From assembly GCF_014199445.1 (NCBI RefSeq), contig NZ_JACIJS010000008.1, forward strand, positions 1 to 64,000: a stretch of DNA of 64,000 bases, in the 5' to 3' direction. A program made the position numbers and the translations under genes. A model generated the notes under the pieces. The model was given only the letters and a program-made list of their open reading frames with translations. It ran no database searches and was not told the DNA's origin. Positions 8,367 to 16,977 of the stretch are shown here, one piece after another (positions within the stretch are counted from its first letter, which is position 1; every line of letters starts with the position of its first letter). This DNA comes from Rubricella aquisinus (GTDB lineage Bacteria; Pseudomonadota; Alphaproteobacteria; Rhodobacterales; Rhodobacteraceae).

Positions 8367-9728
8367 TTACTGGATCGAGTCCCAGCGCTCCTGGATCGCG
8401 GTCGCGACATCGGTTGCGTCCGCACCGGTCACATAATCCACCATGCCGGTCCAGAAGGCGCCCGCGCCGATCTCACCCGGCATCAGGTCGGATGCGTCGA
8501 AACGGAACGTGGTTGCATCCGCGAGGATCTGACCCTGTGCGCGCTCGGAATCGCTCGCGTAGGTGGCGAGGTTCACGCCGCCATGCGCGGTGAGGAAGCC
8601 GCCCTGCGCCATCCATGTCTCATGCGCGACCGGCAGCTTGAGGAACTCAAGGAAGCCAGTGGTCGCATCAGACGGGCTGGTGATCGCAAAGAGGGTGCCG
8701 GCACCCAGAACCGGACGGCCCAGATCGGCAGACTCGATTGCCGGGAAGTAGAAGAAGTCCGCATCCTCACCAACGGTCGTGCCTTCGGGGAAGAACGCCG
8801 GAATGAAGGACGCCTGACGGTGCATGTAGCACTCCGCCGGGAAGGTGAAGAGACCCGCCGGGCTGTCACGGAAGTCGGTGTTGGCCACCGCCTGCGCGCC
8901 GCCATTCACATACGCATCGTTGCGCGCGAAATAGCCGAACTCTTCGATCGCGGCGACGACGCGCGGATCGTTGAACGGGATCTCGTTTGCGACCCACTGG
9001 TCATAGACCGCAGGCTCCTGCGTGCGCAGCATCAGGTCTTCGACCCAATCGGTTGCCGGCCAGCCGGTTGCCGCACCAGACCCCAGACCGATGCACCACG
9101 GAGTGCCGCCATCTGCCACGATCTGATCGGTCAGCGCCTTCAGCTCTTCCATGGTCTGCGGGATGTCATAGCCTGCCTCGTCGAAGGCTTCCGGGGAATA
9201 CCAAACGAGCGACTTGAGATCGACGCGATAGAACAGGCCATAAAGCTGATCGTTGCCGTCGGCATCCGCATAGGTGCCCAGATCAACCCAGCTGGAGCCA
9301 GCGGCATAGTTCTCGGCCACGAATTCAGCAGTGCCCTCGGGCAGCGGCGTCAGAAGGCCCTGACGCGCCATATCCGCCGCAAGACCGGGCTGCGGGAACA
9401 CGGCGAGGTTCGGCGCGGAGCCAGCCTGCGCTGCGATCACGATGTCCTGCTCAAAGCTGTCGGAACCGGAATAGTTCACGGTCGCGCCCGTGGCGTGCTC
9501 GAAATACGCAAAGACGGCCTCAACCTTTTCCTTCTCGTTGCCGGTCCAGGGGCCGGTGATGGTCACGGTCTGACCGGAGAAGTCATTTGCCTCTGCAAAT
9601 GCGGTGAAGCTGTCCCAGCTAAAGTCACCCTCGCCGGGCGCAAACATCAGGGCGCCATGGCCCGCTGCGATCGCTCCGGAGGAGGTGAGCGCCATAATCG
9701 CGGCGCCGGTAAGAAGCGTTCTCTTCAT
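8367..9728 (-). CDS. aglE: Alpha-glucoside ABC transporter, periplasmic binding protein
   Basis: Captures alpha-glucosides in the periplasm and delivers them to AglFG. The 453-residue protein starts at the ATG at 9728: AGGGAGAA lies just upstream, and the product begins with a Sec signal peptide (MKRTLLTGAAIMALTSSGAIA, cut near residue 22). It is a family-1 extracellular solute-binding protein with the family's length and Trp/Asp-rich ligand cleft residues. It is the first gene of the operon, divergent from aglR. A long upstream extension in the same frame has no signal-peptide character and was discarded. Confidence 0.92.
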   Translation of the reverse strand: MKRTLLTGAAIMALTSSGAIAAGHGALMFAPGEGDFSWDSFTAFAEANDFSGQTVTITGPWTGNEKEKVEAVFAYFEHATGATVNYSGSDSFEQDIVIAAQAGSAPNLAVFPQPGLAADMARQGLLTPLPEGTAEFVAENYAAGSSWVDLGTYADADGNDQLYGLFYRVDLKSLVWYSPEAFDEAGYDIPQTMEELKALTDQIVADGGTPWCIGLGSGAATGWPATDWVEDLMLRTQEPAVYDQWVANEIPFNDPRVVAAIEEFGYFARNDAYVNGGAQAVANTDFRDSPAGLFTFPAECYMHRQASFIPAFFPEGTTVGEDADFFYFPAIESADLGRPVLGAGTLFAITSPSDATTGFLEFLKLPVAHETWMAQGGFLTAHGGVNLATYASDSERAQGQILADATTFRFDASDLMPGEIGAGAFWTGMVDYVTGADATDVATAIQERWDSIQ

Positions 9729-9799
9729 GAATAGTTCTCCCTTTTTGGCGCGCTCTGATCGGCCCGCCCTTGAATTCTGCCCCATGCGCATGGACCTTC

Positions 9800-9811
9800 C
9801 AAAGCGCTTTG
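9800..9811. promoter_or_regulatory. Candidate AglR operator (12-bp palindrome)
   Basis: CAAAGCGCTTTG is a perfect palindrome with the central CG typical of LacI-family operators. It lies 72 bases upstream of aglE in the aglE-aglR divergent region, so AglR could control the transport operon here. No binding data are implied. Confidence 0.55.
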
Positions 9812-9967
9812 AGTGACGCGCAGGGTGTGCGGTGGCGCGCGCCCTGTCAAGCCCCGTTCATCAGCGCTTTCAGTCTTTTCGAGGGGTTTTTGCCCTATGG
9901 GATTTCGTTGCGGTGCACAACGAACCGGCGAAAGTGACGATTGCGTAACAACGCATCGTGCGCCTAT

Positions 9968-9985
9968 ATTCAAAACGGTTTGAAT
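9968..9985. promoter_or_regulatory. Candidate AglR autoregulatory operator
   Basis: ATTCAAAACGGTTTGAAT has 7-bp inverted arms (ATTCAAA/TTTGAAT) around ACGG, including the central CG usual for LacI-family sites. It lies 42 bases before the aglR start, suited to autoregulation. Its arms share the CAAA/TTTG edges of the 9800 palindrome. Confidence 0.55.
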
Positions 9986-10026
9986 GAGAAGGCGGACCAG
10001 CCGCCACAGGCAAGGGAAGAAAACCC

Positions 10027-11061
10027 GTGACTTTGAAAGAACTTGCACGGCAACTCGGGCTTTCCCCCACAACGGTGAGCCGCGCGCTCAACGGCTATCC
10101 AGAGGTGAACGCCGAAACCCGCGTCCGGGTTGAGGAGGCCGCGCGCGCAGCAAACTACGTCCCCAACAACATGGCGCAACGGCTCGCCACGGGCCGGGCA
10201 AAGGCGATCGGCCATGTCGTGCCGCTGCATGATCACCAGATCATCAACCCGTTTTTCGCGGAATTCATCGCCGGGGCGTCCGAAAGTTACGCGCAGGCGG
10301 GATTCGAAATGATCCTGTCGGTTGTCCCGCGCGATCAGGAAGAGGACGTCTACCGCTCCCTCGCGGCGCGGCACACGGTCGATGGTGTCATCATCCATAA
10401 CGTGCGGGAGGTGGACAGCCGGATTGAGCTGTTGACCGACCTCAAGATGCCTTTCGTCGTGCATGGCCGGTCCAACGTGATGACGGAAGGCTACACCTAT
10501 CTCGATATCCGCAACGCAAACGCGTTTGAGGCGGCAACGCGGCATCTGATCCGGCTGGGTCATCGGCGCATCGGGCTGATGAATGGCCTGATCGCGCTGA
10601 GTTTCGCCAAGCGGCGCTTGATGGGCTATACCAGCGCACTCGAAAATTTCGGGCTGCCGGTCGATGAGGCGCTGATCCGGGACGGGGAGATGACCGAAGG
10701 CTACGGCTATGACACGATGATGGCGTGGCTCGACAGTGATCATCCGCCAACGGCGGTGCTGTCCTCCTCCATCCTGTCGGCCATGGGGGCTGCGCGCGCG
10801 CTGGCGGATCGTGGTTTGCGGCTCGGGCATGATGTGTCCATCGCGACGCATGACGACAAACTCTCCTATATCGAAAACGGAACGGAGGACGCGCCGGTCT
10901 TTACCTCGACCCGCTCCTCGATCCGCGCGGCAGGCACCCGTGCGGCCCAAATGCTGATCGACATGATCGAGCATCCTGAAACACCGGTTCAAAGCGAGGT
11001 TTGGGAGGTGGATCTGGTCTATGGCCGTTCCACCGGCCCGGCCCCTCGCGCTAAGGATTGA
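10027..11061 (+). CDS. aglR: LacI-family transcriptional regulator of the agl genes
   Basis: DNA-binding repressor of 344 residues. The N-terminal LacI helix-turn-helix is clear (TLKELARQLGLSPTTVSRALNG, then the hinge around residues 45-60), followed by a periplasmic-binding-protein-like effector domain. The GTG start is preceded by AAGGGAAG. It is divergent from aglE, and two palindromes lie in the shared 298-bp control region. It is followed five bases later by a GH1 beta-glucosidase, so it may be co-transcribed with a glycosidase. The effector sugar is not known from the sequence. Confidence 0.9.
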   Translation: MTLKELARQLGLSPTTVSRALNGYPEVNAETRVRVEEAARAANYVPNNMAQRLATGRAKAIGHVVPLHDHQIINPFFAEFIAGASESYAQAGFEMILSVVPRDQEEDVYRSLAARHTVDGVIIHNVREVDSRIELLTDLKMPFVVHGRSNVMTEGYTYLDIRNANAFEAATRHLIRLGHRRIGLMNGLIALSFAKRRLMGYTSALENFGLPVDEALIRDGEMTEGYGYDTMMAWLDSDHPPTAVLSSSILSAMGAARALADRGLRLGHDVSIATHDDKLSYIENGTEDAPVFTSTRSSIRAAGTRAAQMLIDMIEHPETPVQSEVWEVDLVYGRSTGPAPRAKD

Positions 11062-11065
11062 TCCA

Positions 11066-12388
11066 ATGCAGCTTGACTTTAAACGCGGGGATTTCCCCGA
11101 TGGCTTCCTGTTTGGCACCGCCACATCCGCCTATCAGATCGAAGGGGCGTCTTTTGGCGGGGCAGGTCTGTGCCAATGGGACATCTTTGCCCAGACCCCC
11201 GGCAATGTGGTGCGGGGCGAGAATGGAGCGGTGGCTTGTGATCATTACCACCGCTGGGAGGCGGACCTTGATCTGGTGCGCGATGCGGGGCTCGACAGCT
11301 ACCGATTTTCGACCTCATGGGCGCGGGTCATGCCCGATGGCAAGACGGTCAACCCGGAAGGCCTCGATTTCTATGACCGGCTCGTGGACGGGATGCTGGA
11401 GCGCGGGATCAAGCCGATGGCGACGCTCTATCACTGGGAAATGCCTGCCGCATTGCAGGATTTGGGCGGCTGGCGCAATCGCGACGTGGCCGACTGGTTT
11501 GCGGACTTCACGACCCATGTGATGACCCGGATCGGGGACCGGATGCATACCGTGGCCCCGGTGAATGAGCCGTGGTGCGTGGCGTGGCTGTCGCATTTCA
11601 TGGGCCACCACGCGCCGGGCCTGCGCGATATTCGCGCGGCGACCCGCGCGATGCACCACGTTCTGCTGGCCCATGGCAAATCCACCCAGGCGATGCGCGC
11701 GCTTGGGATGACCGGGCTTGGCGCGGTGATGAACCATGAATACGCCCAGCCCGTGGATGATACGGAGGAGGCCGCCCGGCTGGCCCGCATCTATGACGGA
11801 ATCTATAACCGCTGGTTCCTTGGCGGTGTGTTCCGCAAGGAATACCCGGCGGACATTATCGAGCATCTCGGCCCACATATGCCCCATGGCTGGCAGGATG
11901 ATTTCGACACGATTGCCCAACCGCTCGATTGGGTGGGGATCAATTACTACACCCGCAAACTGATCGGCCCCGATGGCAGTGACCTCTTCCCTTATCTGGA
12001 GGAACGTGAGGGACCATTGGAGAAAACCGCGATGGATTGGGAGATTTATCCCGATGGGCTGCATCATTTCATCCACCATACGGGCCAGTATACGGACCTG
12101 CCGATCTACATCACGGAAAACGGACTGGCCTCTTATGACCGGGTGGAGGATGGCCGGGTGATGGACGCGCAGCGCATCCGCTACCTCAACAGCCATGTCG
12201 CGGCGGTCAAACGCGCGATGGATGAGGGGGCGAATGTGGCGGGCTATACGATCTGGTCGCTGCTGGACAATTACGAATGGGCGCTTGGCTATGACAAACG
12301 CTTCGGCCTTGTCCATGTGGATTTCGACAGCCTTGAGCGCACCCCAAAGCAAAGCTGGCATGCGCTCAAGACCGCGTTGGCTCACTGA
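11066..12388 (+). CDS. bglA: Beta-glucosidase, GH1 family
   Basis: Retaining glycosidase acting on beta-glucosides such as cellobiose, predicted cytoplasmic (no signal peptide). The 440 residues match GH1 length. The N-terminal FLFGTATSAYQIEG, the acid/base motif VNEPW near residue 168 and the nucleophile motif ITENG near 350 are all intact, and the C-terminal WSLLDNYEWALGY is standard. The ATG at 11066 follows AAGGA and lies five bases after aglR, whereas an in-frame codon at 11021 would sit inside aglR. The 3' end overlaps the opposing yjhX-like gene by seven bases. Confidence 0.93.
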   Translation: MQLDFKRGDFPDGFLFGTATSAYQIEGASFGGAGLCQWDIFAQTPGNVVRGENGAVACDHYHRWEADLDLVRDAGLDSYRFSTSWARVMPDGKTVNPEGLDFYDRLVDGMLERGIKPMATLYHWEMPAALQDLGGWRNRDVADWFADFTTHVMTRIGDRMHTVAPVNEPWCVAWLSHFMGHHAPGLRDIRAATRAMHHVLLAHGKSTQAMRALGMTGLGAVMNHEYAQPVDDTEEAARLARIYDGIYNRWFLGGVFRKEYPADIIEHLGPHMPHGWQDDFDTIAQPLDWVGINYYTRKLIGPDGSDLFPYLEEREGPLEKTAMDWEIYPDGLHHFIHHTGQYTDLPIYITENGLASYDRVEDGRVMDAQRIRYLNSHVAAVKRAMDEGANVAGYTIWSLLDNYEWALGYDKRFGLVHVDFDSLERTPKQSWHALKTALAH

Positions 12389-12639
12389 TTGTCGAGCTGT
12401 GATCTGACCAGCAACAGCCCCCGCCGGGTGATCCGGTAGGGGCCACCACCTGTTGAGCGGATCGCCCTGAGGTATTTCAGCCGCCGAAACAGCCGCAGGC
12501 TCAGCCCCGGATGTCGCCAGCCTTCGCGGGTCATGCAGTGCACGTCGCTGATCTTGCGATATGCGTCCTGCTCAAGCGTGATCCAGCCGCCCTTGGCCAG
12601 TATGTGAAGGATGCGCTGTTCTGCGCGTGAGATATCCAT
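12382..12639 (-). CDS. yjhX: YjhX-family (UPF0386) putative toxin
   Basis: Eighty-five residues that align by eye over their whole length with Escherichia coli YjhX: an N-terminal LSRQEQR-like ISRAEQRILHILAKGGWI, a central CMTREGW, and a C-terminal GGPYRITRRGLLLVRSQLDNQ. E. coli YjhX is described as the toxin of a YjhX/YjhQ pair, YjhQ being a GNAT-type antitoxin. No GNAT gene is adjacent here, so the gene is solitary and a toxin role is only inferred. It is convergent with the beta-glucosidase gene and overlaps its last seven bases. Confidence 0.8.
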   Translation of the reverse strand: MDISRAEQRILHILAKGGWITLEQDAYRKISDVHCMTREGWRHPGLSLRLFRRLKYLRAIRSTGGGPYRITRRGLLLVRSQLDNQ

Positions 12640-12701
12640 TGTCGTGTGTCCTGAACATGAGAATAGGCCGCGCGAGGGTTTCCTCGGCGGGTTGGCTCAA
12701 G

Positions 12702-12720
12702 CCCCTGCGCATGGCAGGGG
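12702..12720. other. Small hairpin in the yjhX-EthD gap
   Basis: CCCCTGC and GCAGGGG pair perfectly around a GCATG loop. No U tract follows on either strand. It is the only structure seen in the 219-bp gap; the rest shows no convincing gene. Confidence 0.35.
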
Positions 12721-12858
12721 TCCATCAGGACTCGGTACGGTTGCTCAAAAAACCTCCAGAACAGCGCGAAAAGAATGCACCGCTATTGGTCGGGTTTTCA
12801 AGGCGAGCCACTGATCATGCGCATCGTCCAAATGCACATGACGCAAAACGACAACAGT

Positions 12859-13158
12859 TTAGAGGGTTTCCCCGATCAGCATAATTGGCTGAGCGTTATA
12901 GTAGTTTGGAATATCCGCAAGGACCTCATCCGCATCGGCAAGGGCCGCTTGCAGTGCCGCCATATCCGCGTAAGACACGGTCGCAACCGCATAGAACCCC
13001 GGGGAAGTGTCGGGGCCCCCTGCTAGGCCTTTGCTGGCAATAGCGGTGTCGGGCTTCATCACTTTGCCAACCAGCGGCATGTGGGTTGAGCCGTAATAGT
13101 CAAAATCGAATGTCGTCTCGTCGGTGATTGGGTACATCACGGTTAGGGTGGCAGCCAT
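12859..13158 (-). CDS. EthD-domain protein
   Basis: Small cytoplasmic protein of 99 residues with the EthD/dimeric ferredoxin-like pattern: an N-terminal MYPITDETTFDFDYYGSTHMPLVGK, where the conserved Tyr-x-x-x-His-x-Pro is clear, and a C-terminal ADIPNYYNAQPIMLIGETL. EthD is linked to ether degradation in Rhodococcus, but most relatives have no assigned function. It stands alone, with a gap of more than 200 bp on both sides. No role should be assumed beyond the fold. Confidence 0.8.
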   Translation of the reverse strand: MAATLTVMYPITDETTFDFDYYGSTHMPLVGKVMKPDTAIASKGLAGGPDTSPGFYAVATVSYADMAALQAALADADEVLADIPNYYNAQPIMLIGETL

Positions 13159-13274
13159 TGGAATAATCCTTCAAAAATTAACATAACCCTATAGCGTTAT
13201 CACTCTTGTCCCTTCGCTCCAAATCTATTCAGCGCAACCCGCTTTTCCCCACGCCCCACCCCAGCGTTTCTTTT

Positions 13275-13300
13275 TTCCCTAAATACCTCCCGCCGGAGGC
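13275..13300 (-). repeat. GCCTCCGGCGGG intergenic motif, copy 1
   Basis: Read on the minus strand: GCCTCCGGCGGGAGGTATTT, then an A-rich tail. It lies just past the terminator of the ABC-transporter operon. Related copies on the plus strand are at 40090-40101 and 62741-62752. I know this as a frequent Rhodobacterales intergenic motif; its function is unclear. Confidence 0.6.
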
Positions 13301-13318
13301 TTCGACAGTGCAAACAGA

Positions 13319-13348
13319 AAAGGCCCGGGCAGTGACGCCCGGGCCTTT
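13319..13348 (-). terminator. Intrinsic terminator of the NMT1-type ABC operon
   Basis: AAAGGCCCGGGC pairs perfectly with GCCCGGGCCTTT around a 6-base loop. On the minus strand the stem is followed by TTTTCTGTTT. It begins 21 bases after the binding-protein stop codon, as expected for the end of this operon. Confidence 0.85.
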
Positions 13349-13368
13349 CCACATTTCGCTCAGAGAGA

Positions 13369-14349
13369 TCAGTTCAGCGCGGCATCCGTGATCATGTGGG
13401 TCCATGCCCCTTCCGGCGCTTTGGAGATCACGGGATCGGACCCGCCACCCAAAAGGGTCGCTACCGTCCGCTCGTAATCCGCCGGGTCAAGCGCGCCGTT
13501 GGAGCCAGCGGTCAGCTTCGCCACTTCGCCCATCATGCGGATCTGATGCTCTTCGGTTTGCGCACCGGTCGCGTCATTGTCGAGCACGATCATCGCAGCA
13601 TCCTCGGGGTTCTCCTCGGCCCATTTCCAGCCTTGCATAGAGGCGCGCACGAACCGCTCCATCTTATCGACGAACGCGGGATCAGCGAGGTTGTCCTCCA
13701 GCACATAAAGGCCGTCTTCGAGCGTCGCGACGCCCTGATCCTCATATTTGAACACCGTCAGGTCATCCGGGCTGAGGCCCGCATCAATCACCTGCCAATA
13801 TTCGTTATAGGTCATGGTGGAGATACACGCCGCCTGCCCCTGCAACAGCGGATCGACGTTGAACCCCTGCTTGAGCACTTCCACGCCATCCGCGCCGCCA
13901 TCGGTGGGAATGCCAAGGCTGCTCATCCAGCTCAGGAACGGATATTCGTTGCCAAAGAACCAGACACCCAGCGTTTCGCCCGGGAAATCGGCGGTCGAGG
14001 TCACGCCGCTATCATTGCGGCAGGTCAGCATCATGCCGGAGGATTTGAAGGGCTGCGCGATGTTGACGAGCGGCAGTCCCGCCTCCCGCGCCGCGAGGGC
14101 GGCTGGCATCCATTCCACGACGACATCCGCGCCGCCGCCCGCGATCACCTGCGTGGGCGCCACATCGGGGCCACCGGGCAGGATCGTCACATCGAGACCC
14201 TCAGCTTCATAGAAGCCCTGATCCGCGGCCACATAATAGCCCGCGAACTGGGCCTGCGTGACCCATTTCAGTTGCAAGGTCACTTCATCTTGTGCCAGCG
14301 CGGGCATGGCCATCATGCTGGCTGCTGCAAATCCGATCAGTTTTTTCAT
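13369..14349 (-). CDS. NMT1/THI5-type ABC transporter binding protein, probable pyrimidine-related importer
   Basis: Periplasmic solute-binding protein of 326 residues with a signal peptide (MKKLIGFAAASMMAMPALA). The TQAQFAGYYVAADQGFYEAEGLDV stretch is the hallmark of the NMT1/THI5-like family, which binds pyrimidine-type ligands such as thiamin precursors, as well as other organic ligands. It ends an ATPase-permease-permease-binding protein operon whose promoter carries a RutR-like operator. Together with the downstream catabolic genes this favours uptake of a pyrimidine or its breakdown product; the ligand is inferred. No thiamin-pyrophosphate riboswitch is seen upstream. Confidence 0.85.
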   Translation of the reverse strand: MKKLIGFAAASMMAMPALAQDEVTLQLKWVTQAQFAGYYVAADQGFYEAEGLDVTILPGGPDVAPTQVIAGGGADVVVEWMPAALAAREAGLPLVNIAQPFKSSGMMLTCRNDSGVTSTADFPGETLGVWFFGNEYPFLSWMSSLGIPTDGGADGVEVLKQGFNVDPLLQGQAACISTMTYNEYWQVIDAGLSPDDLTVFKYEDQGVATLEDGLYVLEDNLADPAFVDKMERFVRASMQGWKWAEENPEDAAMIVLDNDATGAQTEEHQIRMMGEVAKLTAGSNGALDPADYERTVATLLGGGSDPVISKAPEGAWTHMITDAALN

Positions 14350-14395
14350 TCTTACTCTCCGTGTTGAACCATTGAGGTTGTCTGACCCGTTGCCG

Positions 14396-15235
14396 CTATC
14401 CCCGTTGCGACGGGTGCCAGAATGTGGCCGCCCTCTCCGCGAGCGTTACCACGCCGTAAAATGCCGAGCCGGACACAGCCGCCACGGCAATCACTGCCCA
14501 AACGAGATCAAGCGCAAGGCGCCCCACCTCGGTCGAGATCCGAAAGCCCATGCCTTGTGTCGGGCTGCCGAAGAACTCCGCCACGATGGCACCAATGAGC
14601 GCCAAAGTGGAAGAAATTTTCAATCCGTTGAAGATGAAGGGGGCCGCCGATGGCAGGCGCAGTTTCGTCAGCGTCTGCGCGGGGCTGGCCGCGTAGGTCC
14701 GCATCAGGTCTTCTTGCATCCGGTCGGCGGCGCGCAGGCCTTCAACCGTGTTCACGAGCATCGGGAAGAACACCATGACGACCACGATCGCCGCCTTGCT
14801 TTCCCAGCCGAAGCCGAACCACATCACGAAAATCGGGGCCATGCCGATGATCGGCAGGGCGGCCACGAAATTGCCCACGGGCAACAGGCCGCGTTTCCAG
14901 AAATCCGAGCGGTCGATCAGGATCGCGGTAAGCACGGCGGCACTACACCCGATGACATAGCCCGACAGCGCCCCCTTCACGAAGGTCTGCACGAAATCTC
15001 CCCACAGCATTCGGGGATTTTCCAAGAGCGCCACCCAAACGGCGGAAGGCGGCGGCAGGATCACGGGGGAGACCTCCAGCCCCCGCACCAGCAATTCCCA
15101 CATCGCCAGCAGCGTCACCCCAAACAGGATCGGGCATCCATAGCGTTTGAGCGCCGTCCCATCGAGGCGCGCAAGCCGCGTATTCAGCCACCATGCGGCG
15201 GCCCAAAGAATCAGGGCTGCGATGATCAGCGTCAT
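14396..15235 (-). CDS. ABC transporter permease (NMT1-type importer), second
   Basis: Inner-membrane permease of 279 residues in the SsuC/TauC/ThiX-like group. About six hydrophobic segments are visible, and the cytoplasmic EAA-type loop (GLRAADRMQEDLMRTYAASPAQTLTKLRLP) lies in the central-to-C-terminal part. The ATG overlaps the end of the preceding permease gene by four bases (15232-15235). It likely forms a heterodimer with that permease and is driven by the ATPase at 16141-16923. Transport direction is import, because a binding protein follows 46 bases downstream. Confidence 0.88.
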   Translation of the reverse strand: MTLIIAALILWAAAWWLNTRLARLDGTALKRYGCPILFGVTLLAMWELLVRGLEVSPVILPPPSAVWVALLENPRMLWGDFVQTFVKGALSGYVIGCSAAVLTAILIDRSDFWKRGLLPVGNFVAALPIIGMAPIFVMWFGFGWESKAAIVVVMVFFPMLVNTVEGLRAADRMQEDLMRTYAASPAQTLTKLRLPSAAPFIFNGLKISSTLALIGAIVAEFFGSPTQGMGFRISTEVGRLALDLVWAVIAVAAVSGSAFYGVVTLAERAATFWHPSQRG

Positions 15236-16131
15236 GCCCGATACCCCATCCGTTTTGACACGGCCTTATCCACCGCGCCGACGACAAAGATCAGCAATCC
15301 CGCCAGCCCCGCCGCCATCAAGAGTGCGGACCAGATTTGCACCATCTGCCCATAATAGCTGCCCGCCAAGAGCCGCGCGCCAAGACCCGCGACAGCACCC
15401 GTCGGCATCTCTCCCACGATGGTGCCAACCAGCGCCGCCGCGACCGCCACTTTCAGCGAAGTGAACAGATACGGGACAGAGGCAGGCAAGCGCAGGCGCC
15501 AGAATGTCTGTGATGCACTCGCGTTCCATGTGCGCATCTGGTCAAGCTGCATCACCTCCGGGCTGCGCAGCCCTTTCACCATGCCCACGACGACAGGAAA
15601 GAAACTCAGATAGGTCGCAATGATCGCCTTGGGGATGAAGCCTTGCAGCCCCACCGCGTTCATCACGACGATGATCATGGGGGCTATGGCAAGGATTGGG
15701 ATGGTCTGGGAGGCGATGACCCATGGCATCACGCTCGCATCCATCGCGCGGTTATAGACGATGCCAACGGCCAAGAGCGTGCCAAGGAGCGTGCCGATCC
15801 CGAAGCCCGCCAGCGTCACCGACAGGGTGATCCACGCGTGATGAAACAGGGACCGGCGGTTCGTGACGCATTCAAGGGTGCCCGCGCGCCGCCCTTCCAG
15901 ACAGGGCTGAATGGTGGTGTTCCACAATTCCGCGCCAACCTGATGCGGCGCGGGCAGGCGCGGGCGGCCCTGGCTCATCGTGTCAGCCACGAGTTCCGTG
16001 AAAGTGACGGTGGTGCCTGCCCGGCTCGCCTGATCCAGCGTCCATTTCGCGTTGAGCGCCACAGCCCCCGCGTACCACAACACGATGATGAGGCCGATCA
16101 CGGTGAGGATGGGCAGGATGAAGCGCATCAT
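15232..16131 (-). CDS. ABC transporter permease (NMT1-type importer), first
   Basis: Inner-membrane permease of 299 residues. An N-terminal hydrophobic segment (residues about 4-25) is followed by a periplasmic stretch of about 75 residues containing two Cys (QPCLEGRRAGTLECVTNRR), then the permease core with the loop GLRSPEVMQLDQMRTWNASASQTFWRLRLP. The long N-terminal periplasmic insert distinguishes it from its 279-residue partner. It begins nine bases after the ATPase gene and overlaps the next permease by four bases. Confidence 0.88.
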   Translation of the reverse strand: MMRFILPILTVIGLIIVLWYAGAVALNAKWTLDQASRAGTTVTFTELVADTMSQGRPRLPAPHQVGAELWNTTIQPCLEGRRAGTLECVTNRRSLFHHAWITLSVTLAGFGIGTLLGTLLAVGIVYNRAMDASVMPWVIASQTIPILAIAPMIIVVMNAVGLQGFIPKAIIATYLSFFPVVVGMVKGLRSPEVMQLDQMRTWNASASQTFWRLRLPASVPYLFTSLKVAVAAALVGTIVGEMPTGAVAGLGARLLAGSYYGQMVQIWSALLMAAGLAGLLIFVVGAVDKAVSKRMGYRA

Positions 16132-16140
16132 GTCCTCCGA

Positions 16141-16923
16141 TCAATCATAGCTGTGCCCAGCGCGCAGGCCCTCGCGCACGCGGTGCGCGATTTCGAGGAA
16201 TTCGGGGCTTTCACGGATGTCGAGCGGGCGCTCTTTCGGCAGGGTGCTTTCGATCACATCCGTCACGCGGCCCGGGCGGGGGGACATGACGACGATCTTG
16301 GTCGAGAGGTACACGGCCTCCGGGATGGAGTGGGTGACAAAGCAGATCGTCTTTTCCGTCCGCGCCCACAGATCAAGCAATTGTTCGTTCAGGTGGTCGC
16401 GCACGATCTCATCCAGCGCGCCGAACGGCTCATCCATCAGCAGGATATCCGCGTCGAAACTGAGCGCGCGGGCGATGGAGGCGCGCTGCTGCATCCCACC
16501 CGATAGCTGCCACGGGAATTTCTTTTCAAACCCAGCGAGGTCAACCAATTCGAGCACGCGGCGCACCCGGTCGGGGATTTCAGCCTTGTCATAGCCCATG
16601 ATCTCAAGCGGCAGGGCAATGTTGCGCCCGATGGACCGCCATGGGAACAGGCCTGCCGCTTGGAAAACGTAGCCATAGGCCCGCGCCTCCCGCGCCTGTT
16701 GCGGGGTCATGCCGTTGACGCTGACCGTGCCGCCGGTGGGCTGCTCAAGGTCCGCAACGACGCGCAGAAAGGTGGTTTTGCCGCAGCCAGAGGGGCCTAT
16801 GAAACTGACGAAATCACCCTTGTCGATGGTCAGGTCCACGTCCTTGAGCGCATGAACGGGGCCATCATTCGTCTCGAACGTGAGGGAGAGGGTTTCGGCG
16901 GAAATGACGGGGGCTGGGGTCAA
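16141..16923 (-). CDS. ABC transporter ATP-binding protein (NMT1-type importer)
   Basis: ATPase of the SsuB/TauB/ThiZ group. Walker A GPSGCGKTT, signature LSGGMQQRASIARA, Walker B with DEPFGALDE and the His switch CFVTHSIPEA are all present. I place the start at the TTG at 16923, giving 260 residues. GCGAGG lies six bases upstream, the length then fits the family, and the RutR-like operator at 16962-16977 becomes non-coding. A longer reading to 17019 would put the operator inside the gene and overlap the upstream membrane gene. First gene of a four-gene operon ended by the 13319 terminator. Confidence 0.85.
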   Translation of the reverse strand: MTPAPVISAETLSLTFETNDGPVHALKDVDLTIDKGDFVSFIGPSGCGKTTFLRVVADLEQPTGGTVSVNGMTPQQAREARAYGYVFQAAGLFPWRSIGRNIALPLEIMGYDKAEIPDRVRRVLELVDLAGFEKKFPWQLSGGMQQRASIARALSFDADILLMDEPFGALDEIVRDHLNEQLLDLWARTEKTICFVTHSIPEAVYLSTKIVVMSPRPGRVTDVIESTLPKERPLDIRESPEFLEIAHRVREGLRAGHSYD

Positions 16924-16961
16924 AGGAGGCCTCGCTTGCGTTTGACGTATCAGCGCAAATC

Positions 16962-16977
16962 TTGACCGTTTGGTCAA
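16962..16977. promoter_or_regulatory. RutR-like operator upstream of the NMT1-type ABC operon
   Basis: TTGACCGTTTGGTCAA matches the known RutR palindrome TTGACCA-N2-TGGTCAA in 13 of 14 defined positions. It lies 38 bases before the proposed TTG start of the ATPase gene, which ties this importer to the pyrimidine regulon. Confidence 0.75.
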
